From: Bombus terrestris
Taxonomy: Eukaryota > Arthropoda > Insecta > Hymenoptera > Apidae
DNA: 64,000 nucleotides
Assembly (NCBI RefSeq): GCF_910591885.1
Contig: NC_063279.1
Location: 3,410,001 to 3,474,000 of the forward strand
Direction of reading: 5' to 3'
The position numbers were made by a program, and so were the translations under genes. Below the pieces are notes generated by a model, which had not been told where the DNA came from, searched no databases, and worked only from the letters and a program-made list of their open reading frames with translations. Numbering within the stretch: position 1 is the first letter of the stretch; each line of letters opens with the position of its first letter. This document shows positions 1-11,988 of the stretch, piece by piece.

Positions 1-3000
1 TTCATTAATTCGCATTCACGTATCCCCTTCTTATGCATGAAACTTGAAAAAATAAACATCGACCACGAGTAAATGGATTGCTCGTTTCTCTATCGCGGCT
101 TAGTTCCTTGTTTCTTCAGAGTGACAAATGATGTATCATCTTCCCCCCCCCCCTTTTTTTTTCTTTACGAATGATTTTATAAGACATGACTAATACGTTA
201 TATCGTTCAATGCCAATAAATCAGTGATTTATTCACGCATCGACGATGGCCATTTTTTCTCGAAATGAAATATGATACAGTGCGCGTGATATTAGGGGCA
301 GTTTATGCGATATGATAAAACAAGTGCTGGGAAATATCGTTTGATTTAACATTGTTAGATTTCTTCTTGAATTGTAAATTATGCTTCCATCTGGTTTGAA
401 ACAATTAAGAAATAACGAAAGTAACAAAGACGGTGAATTGAAAAAGTTTGCAACTCAGCTACGTTTATTACAAGAGAAAAGAAATCAAATGAATATTCTT
501 CTCTCAAAGCAATAAATACTTTCTACCTACGTTTCTACTTTTTACTTGCCTTCCACGCAAAAGTTCGCAGGCCGGAAAGAATTACTTTTGCAAAGTGAAA
601 ATTCTACAGCTACTTACTTCTTCAAAAAACCAGAAAATTTCATTCATTGGAATTTCATAGTATACTCTTTTAAACTTTTCCATAGTTCGCGCCTTTATTT
701 CGTTTCCATTTTCCAGCAACTATAAGACGCACGAAAAATTCAAGTATCTTTAACCAGTTGAAATTAACTAAAAAATCACGTGTAAATCACCTCGTATGAT
801 ACAGGATGTTCCAAAAATTAGTCTCTTTCGTTTTTAAATAACCTATGAGAAAAATGAAAAAATCGCCCATTTTTTATTCCTATCTTATTCTTATATACGA
901 ATGATATTCGTCAATTAGCCGTCTCTGTTCGCGAAACTAATTTCAAGTCCTTCGAGCGCATTTTGCATGGCGATTCCGAAGATCTTCAGAGACTGCCAAA
1001 TTGTCGATTATTGTGATGTTGAAATCCCTCGTACAACACACGTGTGATTATCGTATTCTCGTAAAATGATAGTTTGAAGAAATTAATCATCTTTGATGAA
1101 ATTAACATTTCTCTGGAAATCTTCAAAACCATCGTGCAACGTCCACTTAGCCATCGATAGACAATATGCATACGAAAATCAAGGATCTTTCATTTCTCTT
1201 ACAGGTTATAGAAAAAATAAAGACAAAAGCTACATTTTTGGGACAAAATTCCATTAGTTTCCTACGCTCAAAAAATAAACATACTTTCTTTCGAAGCATC
1301 GTCCTTAACGACGAGAATTGCTTCGCGGGTAGATAATTTGCAGCGATCAACGACGAAAAAGAGCGTCTCGAAAATTCTCGCGCCTTAACGAGCCGATGGC
1401 ATGGCGAATGTATTTTTCGTTGCAGTTGGCGAACTTTTAAATATTGGAAAAGCAACTCTGCGACGGTTGGCCAGTCGACCGGTGTACAGGAGTTTTTCAG
1501 TTCTTGACAGTTTTACGATTAACGACTTGACTCGAATCGACGCGCGTAGCCGCTGCACGAAATCGAGTTTCAAGCGGTCCGCTAGTCGCTGGCGCCTTAA
1601 AAAAAGCTCTAAGTTCCACGCACAAATTTTCCGTTTCGTCTTTGACCCAAATAAACTGTTCCCAATTTTTCGATATCTTTAGAAATTTCGTAGGAAACGG
1701 GCCGATGCTTTTAATTACTGGACGAGATAAACGTCGAATGGGTCTGATTATTCGATCTGTGCAAAATAAACATTTAGATCTATCGATGGTAAATTATTGA
1801 CTTTTTGGACATTTGCATTTATAGGTAACAATTTGTGGAATTTACGACGGGAAGCTTATACAGAAAGTAGACTGTTGTGTTAGGGCATTTAAAACATTTG
1901 TTAATTGCAAATTGGGACGTAATTTTATACACTATTTACGATTACATCACAATTTGCATTGATCAACGGCAAGTCCTAAAAACGATTACGGGGCAATGTT
2001 ATTCTGTATATCATAATTACAAAATTAGTACTTTTAATTGCAACGTAACATCAATTCGCATTACGAAGCTCAATAATTTAACGTAAATAGAATTTGAATT
2101 TGAACCCATCGTTCTACTGCTCTCGATTTGTAGATTCCGCTTTCTAAAACAAACGGTCCCAACATAACGATTATTTAACATAATTAATTACACCGTGTTC
2201 CATTTTCTGATAGCCAATTCCACGCTATGTTTCTCGACAATTCTAACGAAAAACATGGACAGATGGACGAGTGGATTTCTAAAAGTAAGATTAATGTACC
2301 CTACCGTTACGCATGGCTTTGTTGAAACAACGAAAAAAAAAAATTGTTCCAAAAATTTCAAAAATCATCGAAAGCGGATCGACGAGAAAGTCAATTGAAA
2401 ATTCAAACGGCTCGTCAAACAGAAAATGTGTTTTTACAGAAAAAGAAAATTATTCGGAAAGTTGAAATCGTTTAATCCCCCTGCGAACGCATTTAACACT
2501 AATCGACGGTTGAGCGAGCACGCGTTTACAGTATACACGGCTTGATGCCTGAGGCGAGTGAAAATAGGAAGAATTTGTAAACTATTTTTTCTTGAAATCA
2601 TGTTCTAATAAGAGTAAAGTACGTAAATTAAAAGATTAAAATTGGATGGTTTTTATTTACAAATTGACTAAAAATAGAGAATAATATTCTCAATCAGGTA
2701 TCATTAAATAATCGAAAGAAATAATAACATGCAGGGAAGCTGTATATGTCGAGCATACGCGATAATCATATAATAAGATATTATTCAGTTATTGAACTCA
2801 TATTATTGAAAATAAAAACGTGATTCGTTGTATTAATCTTACGATGTGTCCTACATTCGGTTAATAACTCTTGCGTTTTCTTGAATAAATATTTTAGGTA
2901 AAGAAATTTCTAATAAGTCAAGAAAGGTAATCTTCTAACGATAACGAGATCAAAATAGAGGAATATTTATTGGAACGATACCTGATTATTTAGAAATTAT

Positions 3001-3120
3001 TCTCTCCTTCTTAGTACATTTTTAAATAAAAATCATCACCTTTTAATTTTTTCAATTTATGTATTTAATTTCTTACCTTTTAGTCTGTAAAATGTCAGCT
3101 TTCTATCCGTTCGCAAATTG
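1..3120. other. Noncoding stretch, no gene recognised
   Basis: AT-rich sequence with scattered CpG. The open frames here are at most about 100 codons and overlap on opposite strands around 1.15-1.68 kb, as expected by chance where AT content dips. No domain, signal peptide or family motif is visible. It contains a C/T homopolymer tract near its start and a short terminus-like string near 801-820. I see no RNA gene. Confidence 0.6.
143..162. repeat. Poly-C followed by poly-T tract
   Basis: Eleven C residues run directly into nine T residues. This is a length-unstable homopolymer junction. A very similar C-then-T tract occurs near 55.13 kb. Read length errors are likely here. Confidence 0.9.
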
Positions 3121-3311
3121 AGTGAAATTTCGCTTACAAAATCCTATCTAGCCAGACAAGCAGAAAAATAAGCTAAATAAAACCCATTAAAAAAAAGTTG
3201 TCAATTTTTTGAAAATAATATTCTGTTTTTGTTGTTGGAAAGTTTCGCTTACAAAATTCCACCCAGACAGACAGACAAAAAGGCAAGCTAAATAAAAACC
3301 GTTAAAAAGTG
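3121..3311 (+). repeat. Diverged tandem duplication, period about 115 bp
   Basis: Two copies of one segment lie at about 3121-3199 and 3235-3311. Both carry the string TTTCGCTTACAAAA (3128 and 3243), then a CAGACA-rich part, then AAGCTAAATAAAA, then CCATTAAAA or CCGTTAAAA. Their order and spacing match throughout, so the similarity is not one chance word. The copies differ by substitutions and small indels, so the event is old. The copies lack an open frame. Confidence 0.75.
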
Positions 3312-6300
3312 ACGATTTCGTCCAGAAGCCCCGCTTTCGCGTGGATATAAACCGTTCTATCGAAGGCAATATCGATAATCGATCACAGAAATTAATACGA
3401 ATTGATCCGTTTGAAAATAGTAATTATACCGGGATATCGTTAATTATATTCGCGAATTTCTTGTCTTGGTTATTTATATTTTCATAGTGTTCTTCCTCTA
3501 ATTGCAAATAATTGCCTCTTTTCGAATTTGTACAGTGCGGTGGAAGGAGAAATATTTTCGAGATCATAATCCTAATTTATTCTATTTTCGTCATTTCACC
3601 TGTGAAATTGTTCATTTAGATTTATGATAGGTTTCAGTGGAACATTTTCTATCGGCGAACGATCTTCGATCAATTGTGTTTGAAATAAAGATAACATTCT
3701 GGAAATTAAAGATAGGATCTCGTGGATCGAGACGAGGCAACTTTATCAACGCGCAACTTGGAACAATAAATAGAAATTCAAATAAAAACGTGGTGATTGC
3801 GGTTGATTTAACAGAAACTTGAAAACCACCGGCGTTGAAGCAAAAAGTCTGAGATTATGTCATTTCGCGATAGCTAACTGAGAGAATTTTCCAAAAACTT
3901 TCTATCCTATAAAGTACAAATTAAAGTAACTTGTACTTCAAAATTAACCTACATTTTTGTGGATCATCTATGGTCCAATGATAAACATCGGTTCCAATGA
4001 TATCAATTCGACAATTTCGATGAATTTATCCTATATTATTCTATGCAAACTAACCATAGAAAAGAGGAGGGGAAGGAAGGAAGAACAACAAAGAACGAGA
4101 TAATAGAGGGAACGACGAAGAGAGAGAAGAGAAAGACAATGACAAAGAAGAGGAAAATACGATGTAAATTAGAAGTTGCAATGTTTTTTGAGAGATTTAC
4201 GATAAAGTCACTTTGTTTCTAGTTTGTAATTGAGTCGGCTTAATTAGATTTGCCCAGTAGTAGGCCTTGCACGTTTTATCACGGGATATTTCTCTATAAA
4301 CTTTCCTAGAGGCAACACGCTTAAAATAGGCGTATTCTAGCGGTGGCTAGAGCCGTGCAAATTCTAACGACAAAAATAAACGTTTCGCCTATGCTAAAGA
4401 TGCCTGGCGTAACGCGCGATTGCACAGAATTAATGATTCGCTGTAAAACGCGTCATTTGCCAGAATAAAACGCCTCGATCGAATATTTGGTTCTTATAAT
4501 TGTCGATAATGCAATGTTTTTCGTGATTCGATTATGAACGAACGTTCGTATGCCGGGAAAAATTGACGGCGAAGATGATCAAAATGTAGAAATTAAACGT
4601 TCCAACTTTCTAACTTTATTTAAAATTGATTTAAAATTTATTTCAAATCCATTCGTTTATTTTTTAATCAACCTCTATTTTTCTACGAGTTAGAATCTGC
4701 TTTTAACGGAAGACACCGGCAGATAATTTAAAATGGAATTGCTAACGGTTAAACCTTCGAGCCGTGATCGACGTTGATCTGCAACACGTTCTAGTTTTAC
4801 CACAGCACGGACCGTGACAACACAGTTCCGTCGACTCTGTATTTTTGACAGTTCGTTTAACGCGTCCCGTTGGTTGTTTCAGTTTCAGTTACGTCTCCGA
4901 TCGCTGTCCGCGATTTTTACTTGCGATTAAACTTCGTTTCATCTCCTCCTTTTTCCCCTTGACAGAGGCGATTTCACTCAGCTTTTTCAGGAAAATTTTA
5001 TCGAACATCTTTTTTAAATTATTAAACAAGTTTCTCCCTCTGACAAAGACAAATCTTTTTAATTAAAATCTCGATAACGGCGAGAAAAACTTCATTTCAT
5101 TATCATTCATATTCTCAATCAGAAAGATATTATGTAAAATAGAATAAAATTTCCTCATCGTTGATTAATTAAAGAAAATTTTCTACTTCATGAACGCATA
5201 ATTACGCTCGAAAGAATCTAAAAGAGTGGAATACTAGAAAAAAACCTTTTTTCCATTGCTTCCGGCACTTTCACTACATTTATAACGAGTGTTTCAGCAT
5301 AGATCGCGATTCCTTTCGAACTTTTCAAGAAAAGACTCGTCAACTTACAAACGGCAACAGTCAGCGAAACAAATGACGCCGTACATCGCTCATTAAAACG
5401 TTCTCTTTCTATAACGCTAAAAGTACGTTTTCTCCCAACGTCACTCGACGTTACAAATTTTCTCAACAACCTAACTAACAGCTATGATCCGTAGTGTGTA
5501 ACCGTAATTTATCTCGTTCCCTCGTCCTATCAAAGAAAAAATCCAAGTACTGTACGGTAATTAATAATTTTCTATTTTAAACCTTCCATTTGAAATTGAA
5601 TTCCTGAAAAATTTATTTTCCATAGCCGCGTCACTCTTTTACCACGCCGATGATACATGGATTAACCGGTTCGACGAGCCATCGTTCAGCTTATCAATGG
5701 ATTATATGATCGCCGCTGCGCGTTTGAGTTCGCTTAATTATTAATTTAATAGGCGCGTGATTGATGGGCTCGTGAGATACGCAGTCGGAATATCAGATGG
5801 AAAGTAGTTAATCTTGCGTGTGGTGGGAGATGAACGTTTAACGGTTCATCAGCTTACCTATAACCAAACCAAACGCTTGACCGCGGCTAACAAATGGAAA
5901 TTCGCGAAAATCCAATATCGTTGGACCGCGTGAAGATTGCGAGGCCGAAGCTTAGCGACGATAATAGAGGTACACGGCGCATTTTTAACGCGGAACCGCG
6001 TGCATCAGCCTTCGACTATCTCTGGGATGGGGTATGGCGAAACGAGATAACGAGTACGGGTCGCGTTTCGAAAAAAGCCCCGATAACTCGGTTATCAGGG
6101 TGAAATTTTTCGTTCGATCAACGAAGAAATAAAAATAAAGGGAGAGATATAGCATAGAAAGGCGCGGTGTTGGCACCGTGTTTGTTCGTTTTGTCTCGCG
6201 GTCGTTGTTCGTTCGTCCAACGCGAGTGAAACGCGTTTTTCAGATCGATTCAGGGCTGAAATGATTCGATAGCATACGAAATTCTACCGATATGGATCAA

Positions 6301-8174
6301 ATTACGATTAAGTTTCATAAAAATTATACATTAACTCGAATCCATCGGTATTGCGCTACCGATGAAACGAACATTTTTTCTTTATTTTCGTCTAACGAAT
6401 GTCGCGATTGAAAGAAATTTTTGTACCAATTGTCAAGAGCTGCTTTTTAGTCGCGATTTAATTCCAGAACATTAATAGTTCCAATGGCGATATTTTTCTG
6501 TGTTTTGAGAAACTTTAGAGAGAATTATTGGCAGCCGCTTTGAAAGGCTTTTTTAGTTATTATATATACAAATACGGCAGACTGGGAATCACAATAGTAC
6601 AATTCACCCTATTGGAATTTGCTGGTGTGTTTGTTGTTGTAAAAAAGTCAATATATTTTTTGAAGCTGTGATAGCATGTCTCACCAGAGCACTATTCACG
6701 ATTTTAATTCACCGTGAACTAAACCAATCGTATTTTTGGAAGCTGGAAAATATGAGTAACTGAAATTTTCCAAATATTTACTTCTAAACCATTTGATTCG
6801 TCATGCTTATATTACTTGGTCGCTTCTGTACATAAAATGAATTTCTAATGCTAAGGAAAGGAATGCTTCCTTTGCACTTTATTAACGAAACTTGAAACTA
6901 AAATTATACATATTAATACATAGATTGTAACTCTTAAAAATTAGATTTCGTAAACAAATGAACAAATATTTTTCATCCTACCTATCCTGAAACTTTTTCA
7001 TCGTTTAAGAATAGAATAATCTTTGAAAATAAATAATAGAATAAAATTGTAATTCGTTTACTCTCTTACAAATCGAAAGTATAAATATTCAATAACAAGC
7101 TCAACGTTCTTTAACGAGGGAGAAGGATTTTAATAACAGAATTGGAGGAACGGAGTAAACAATTTCTCGCAATATGATACTGGAATTATTCGGTGGGAGG
7201 TTCAAAACACGGAGCGCATCTTCCAAATTAGAAAACAGAAAACAAGGCTACGAGAAGTTGTATAAACTCGTATCTCATGTCTAACATAAGGAGTCACGAG
7301 AAATTTAGAGGAAGGTAGGTAGGGGTTGACACCCTTCCTCTGTGCTGCTCGGTGTCCCGGAAAAACTGTTACTGCTGGTCGCACATGGTTCCAAGGGGTT
7401 CTTTCATGGTATGAAAAAACGCTGATATTGCAAATATTTGTTTTCTCCCTGTCATATTTTCTACTTTTACGATACATGGTCTGTACGTTTTCGGCACGCA
7501 TTACGTGATCTTACATTTTATTCGCTGTTTCAATCACTGTTTCTACAAAATAAAACTTTTCTATCGTAAGAACCTTATATCGACTGCGTCATAACCGACT
7601 CTGTTTCGGATTGCAGAAAAATATCTTCCTTTCTATTAATTATTAATACTAAAAACATATAAATGTATAATTCTAACTTTCAGCAAAGAAGAAATAACGT
7701 ATTAAAAATTAAGACCAGTTCTACCGAAAATAAATACGTTTATAATTTAGTTATTTAATAATTTGTTAATGTACAATTCTGTGTCCATTATTACACGTTT
7801 GTACATTTAAAGCGACAGGGTTAAGTCGTTTAATTTTGCTATTTTTATTTATTTCCGATTAAAGTTACTCTTGTAACGAAAGTTATTATAGCGGATTTAA
7901 TAACGCGTAAATGCAGGAAGATGATACAAATCTAACTGAATGGCGAAAGGAATAACGATGAGAAAAGAATTGCTCTTTTCAGTAGATTCGGTGAACCGTG
8001 AATACGTTACGCGTGAATCGTCGATATGAAAGAACGCATATGGGATAGCTGAAAATTTTATTCACTGACCTGTCATCGAATACGTCCCTTAATATCGGAC
8101 GATTTTCATAAATTGGTCTTGTTTGATAACAAATTTCCTTACGTTCGTTCGTATTACGCGCCTTCTACCTATAT
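3312..8174. other. Noncoding stretch, no gene recognised
   Basis: No coding region is recognised; the longest frames are under 100 codons. Contents are a purine-strand tract at 4.06-4.16 kb, a more CpG-rich patch at about 5.63-6.26 kb and otherwise AT-rich sequence. The CpG patch has overlapping short frames on both strands, which argues against either one being real. Confidence 0.55.
4057..4158 (+). repeat. Polypurine (G/A) strand-biased tract
   Basis: About 100 bases are almost entirely purine on the plus strand, built from irregular GAA, GGA and GAGA words with only isolated pyrimidines. It is low-complexity DNA. Similar tracts occur at 40.76-40.85 and 62.89-62.98 kb. Confidence 0.8.
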
Positions 8175-8176
8175 AT

Positions 8177-8388
8177 TAGGTTGTCCGAAATGTTTCTTTC
8201 GTTTTATAGGGAAATAATAGAAGCGCCATGTTTTTTGTTTTATATTAATTTATTGAATTACGCACGAACATAATAATAGAAATAGAACGAAATGTATCGT
8301 ACCTAATTCAATAAAGTAATATAAAACAGAAATTGTTGTTCATCTATTATCACCTTATGAAAGGAAAGAAACTTTTCGGACAACCTAG
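8177..8388. mobile_element. Mariner-type MITE, fold-back class (copy 1)
   Basis: The element is 212 bp, flanked by TA at 8175-8176 and 8389-8390, the target-site duplication expected of Tc1/mariner insertion. The left end reads TTAGGTTGTCCGAAA and the right end is its inverted counterpart. The inversion continues far inward: the ATTAATTTATTGAATTA part of the left half is mirrored by TAATTCAATAAAGTAATA in the right half, so almost the whole element can fold on itself around a short centre. It has no coding capacity and would depend on a transposase supplied elsewhere. Orientation is arbitrary because of the near symmetry. Confidence 0.92.
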
Positions 8389-11300
8389 TACATGTACGAG
8401 AGAAACAAAAACTTGGCGTAGAATTAGCTGGAATTTGGCAAACAAAACTTGCGCAGAATCACATCACCATATTAATGTTTAGTACAGATTGGCACGAATA
8501 TTTACTTTCTGTTACGGTATCATTACACAGGAATTCACTTATGAATTGTGTTTCCAAGTAGTAAAATATCGATGATCAATTCGTGGAAATTTAAACGCTG
8601 CGCTGATGATGGTTCCACTTTAATTATTTTCTCAATATAATGTAATTCCGCGAATATTCGAAACGCGTCAGATAACTGGGTCAATTTTAATAGCAACTGG
8701 TTACCTTTCTCGATTGTTACGTTGATATTGATTTATGTCTTAAGCAAGATATTATTTTTATTCAGAAATCTCAATAAATAATTAATAATCTAAAAAGTAT
8801 TACATTACGATAAGTATTCTTATAGGTTGTTTCACTTTTTTAAATCGATACCTTATGCAAACGTTTGTACCAAAACCAATCTTGTGTCATACATTTTCAC
8901 CTGTCGTCTAGCTTTCACAGAATTTTAAACAATCGTTATAGAAAATTATCTATTGAAAATGACGATCTTCAATTCCATCCAAGAACCTTTTTATTTGTCA
9001 TATTTACGATTCATCAAACATTTCACCGCTATATTCTTCATCCTTGTCGAAACTAACTAAGCTTCGATAGATTAGGTACACCATCGATGATCGCTACATT
9101 ATTCATTTATCGATGCGGAATTTTCAGCAATGTCCGATACTATATATGTAACGAAGCATATAGCAATAACGGATATTCCATCTACTCATACTTTCATGTC
9201 GGTCGACGATTGAATAGGATAAATATCCAGCACGAAGTTATTGAAAGTGCGAATTATTGAATGTAGAACGCTAGTGAACACGAAGGTTATTGATTGCCGT
9301 GTGAAACCGAAACCGACGAGAATTTGGTTGCGCGATATTGTCAAGTGGCGAAAATGCTGGGAACCCAAACACGGGCCAGAGGACTGATCGAGTTTTTTCA
9401 CTTTTTCACCGATCATCGCGTGTCCATTCGAGCTTCGTTTCGGTTATGTTTGGCCACGGTAACGACCGATCGCCGCGCCTGTATTATTTCATTCGAACGA
9501 ATGCTTCTCGTGGACAATGTACTTGCGATCGATCGTTATGCGCGAAAAGGCTAATTTAATTGAAATGTTGCGTGAAAGAATATTTCGCCTGCAATTGCAT
9601 GCAGCTTACCTTTTTCCTGCCAATTATTCTAATTGAACGTTTGGCTAACGTTGCTGGCCTATCGCCTTAAGCGTTCTTTTTCTTCCTAATAACGAAATTA
9701 GATCGTTATACGTATAGAGGCATCATGGAATCTCGATGAAAAAGTATCGAGAATTAAGATTTATAGAGAACATGAAATTAAACAAAATGTACGATATTAC
9801 GTTTGGTTCGTTAAGCTCGTATTTAGCGAAAAATTAATTACACACTGCAGATCGTGTCCACCTTGAAACCATCCACTTCCTGCTGAAATTATTTTTTTAT
9901 ATGGCGAACAATCTATCAGTAATTTGCGTTTATAGATTAAAATTGGGCAACCTGTATATCTAGAAAATCGTAATTTCGATTCCTCGATAACGATGGAGAA
10001 ACGAACGCAATATGGAAATGGCAAACGAGCTTGAATTATTAAATCGAAAATACGATTGTGAGTTTAGTATTGGACGTAACGATGGAAGAGGGGCGAAACG
10101 AGCATTGTCGAAAGCGCAATTACGTCTCCGTAATTGGCGTTTTCACGTGACACACGGGCCTAACTAAGACACGTATTCACGGTGATTCCTTAGCTGCATA
10201 GAGATACCATTTGCACGATCTAATCTGGACGGAAAATTGGCTTCTGCTCGCAGCTTAGCAACTACATTCGATGCGACGGTTTGACGTGAAATTTAGGAAA
10301 ATCTAATTTACCGAGCCGGAGCGCGCCAGAGATCGTGATAGCTACCCTCATTGTTTTCGAATAAACGTGTTCGGGGATTTAATCGTGCGGTAAAACTCGG
10401 ACGAATGAACCTCTGATGATTTCGGCCGTCCCTTGCTTTATTTATGAAACAATTACCTATTGTTAATCGTGTTTTAAACGGTTGCCCGATCGATCGTTAA
10501 AATGTTCAATGTTTTCTCGTGATTGTATAAAAACATTCACCCAAAGTTGTTCGGTCGTTTAAATCGAAAAATAAAATGTACATAGCGAACTGTGCAGTTT
10601 AAATTGTAAAATTAAGTGGAACGTTTTACTACGAAGTCCTAAGGGATTACGAAGAGAAAAATATTAATTCTTAAAAATAATTATCATACATATTTACCAT
10701 ATATACGATCGATTAATCGTTTCCTTTAATAGTTCGGGTCAAACGAGTCTGCTATGAGACCAACAGGTGTCGTGACGCTTATTTAATTAGATGTAAGTAC
10801 ATTTATCTTTCAACATTTTCACGATACAAGCATCGCTACTCACAATCAGTACCTTTTGACCTGGAAATTTAATTAAAATTGCTTCCCTCGGAAACTAAAA
10901 ATAAACCAAATAAAAGACAAAAGCTAACGTCTCTATCAATTCACGTTCCTTCGTTGCCGAGGATAGAATGCATCGTTTTCCTCAAACCTGAAGATAATGG
11001 ATTTCCGAGATTCGATAAACACAGGCGACTGGAACCGATTCCAGATATCAACGCACGAAACGCTAAGATGTTTGGTGATCGTGTAAAGGACAGATTCGAT
11101 TTTACCACAGACCACAGGACGCAAATTCAAATTATACAATGACGCCCTATTCAATTCATTATTCGTTTAGAAACGGCCAGCGGCGAAACTTTGAAACGTC
11201 ACGTTGCGATTCACAACGGTTAATCGACGAAACTTTCGAGCACTGAACGTCTGAAATTCAGGCTATTACACTAAGTGTTTTCTTCGTGGCACGCGCGAAT

Positions 11301-11564
11301 TGCGGAAACGAATTACCCGAATTTCACTCGATAACGAGACAATGCAAATTTATCCCGTTCGCTAATGTATCACCGTCCACTTTCCTCTCTTTCCAACAAT
11401 GTTTTTGAGGAGACGCCTGAGCAAAACGCTTTTTCCATTCTAAAGATTTCTTTCGCCAGTGATTTAGCGACCCGCGTTGCTTCCTTCTTGGCGAAGAATT
11501 TTTGCCACATGTCCGCTTCTGGACTGCTGCAGCGTTTTAATTAAAACCTATAAAAATCGAAGTT
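8389..11564. other. Noncoding stretch, no gene recognised
   Basis: No exon or RNA gene is recognised. Two plus-strand frames (9294-9554 and 9338-9559) and one minus frame (9186-9416) overlap in a CpG-richer patch, which is typical of chance openness. Another opposed pair lies at 10879-11154. The stretch 10.08-10.45 kb is CpG-rich and contains a CACGTG E-box at about 10146, which could be regulatory, but nothing here proves function. Confidence 0.55.
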
Positions 11565-11570
11565 TAGTTG

Positions 11571-11988
11571 AGATTAACGATTGAGAATTAAAGTTTTCAA
11601 GAAAACGGTCCAATATTGATCTAACACCAAAATTCTAGCGAGATTTGGAAATGGTAGATGAAACACTAGAAATTAAGGAGACTGTGAAGTCAAATCTTTG
11701 GAGAGAATGGCCCGATATCGAAGGAACGGAAAAAGCAATAGAAGTCAAAGTTGAGTCGCGATAGAAGAAAAATTCAGATTTTGAAAGGAACACTCCGATA
11801 TTGAACTAACATCTGGATTTGTAGCGCGTTTCAATAGTAACGCAGAAAGCGATAGAAATCGGAGGTTGCTTAAAATCGAAGATTAAAAAGTAAGCTTTTG
11901 TAGAGAACAGTCCAACATTGTTTGAATACCGGAATTTTTAACGAGATTTAAAAATAACAGAGAAACCAATTAAGAGATTAAAGAGGCC
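11571..11988 (+). repeat. Decayed tandem array, four units of about 70-118 bp
   Basis: Units lie at about 11571-11684, 11685-11753, 11754-11870 and 11871-11988. Each has a core beginning TTTTN then GA-rich, then a CAATATTG, CGATATTG or CAACATTG word, then CTAAC or TGAATAC, then a GCGAGATTT, GCGCGTTTC or ACGAGATTT word, then a GAAAC or GAAAGC word. The second unit lacks its middle. Three units are about 114-118 bp, so the period is consistent. Divergence is high, with indels, so the array is old. No frame stays open through it. Confidence 0.75.

Noticed and set aside
801..820. ACAGGATGTTCCAAAAATTA, reminiscent of transposon terminal strings
   Set aside because: No inverted partner or target-site duplication was found within a plausible distance.
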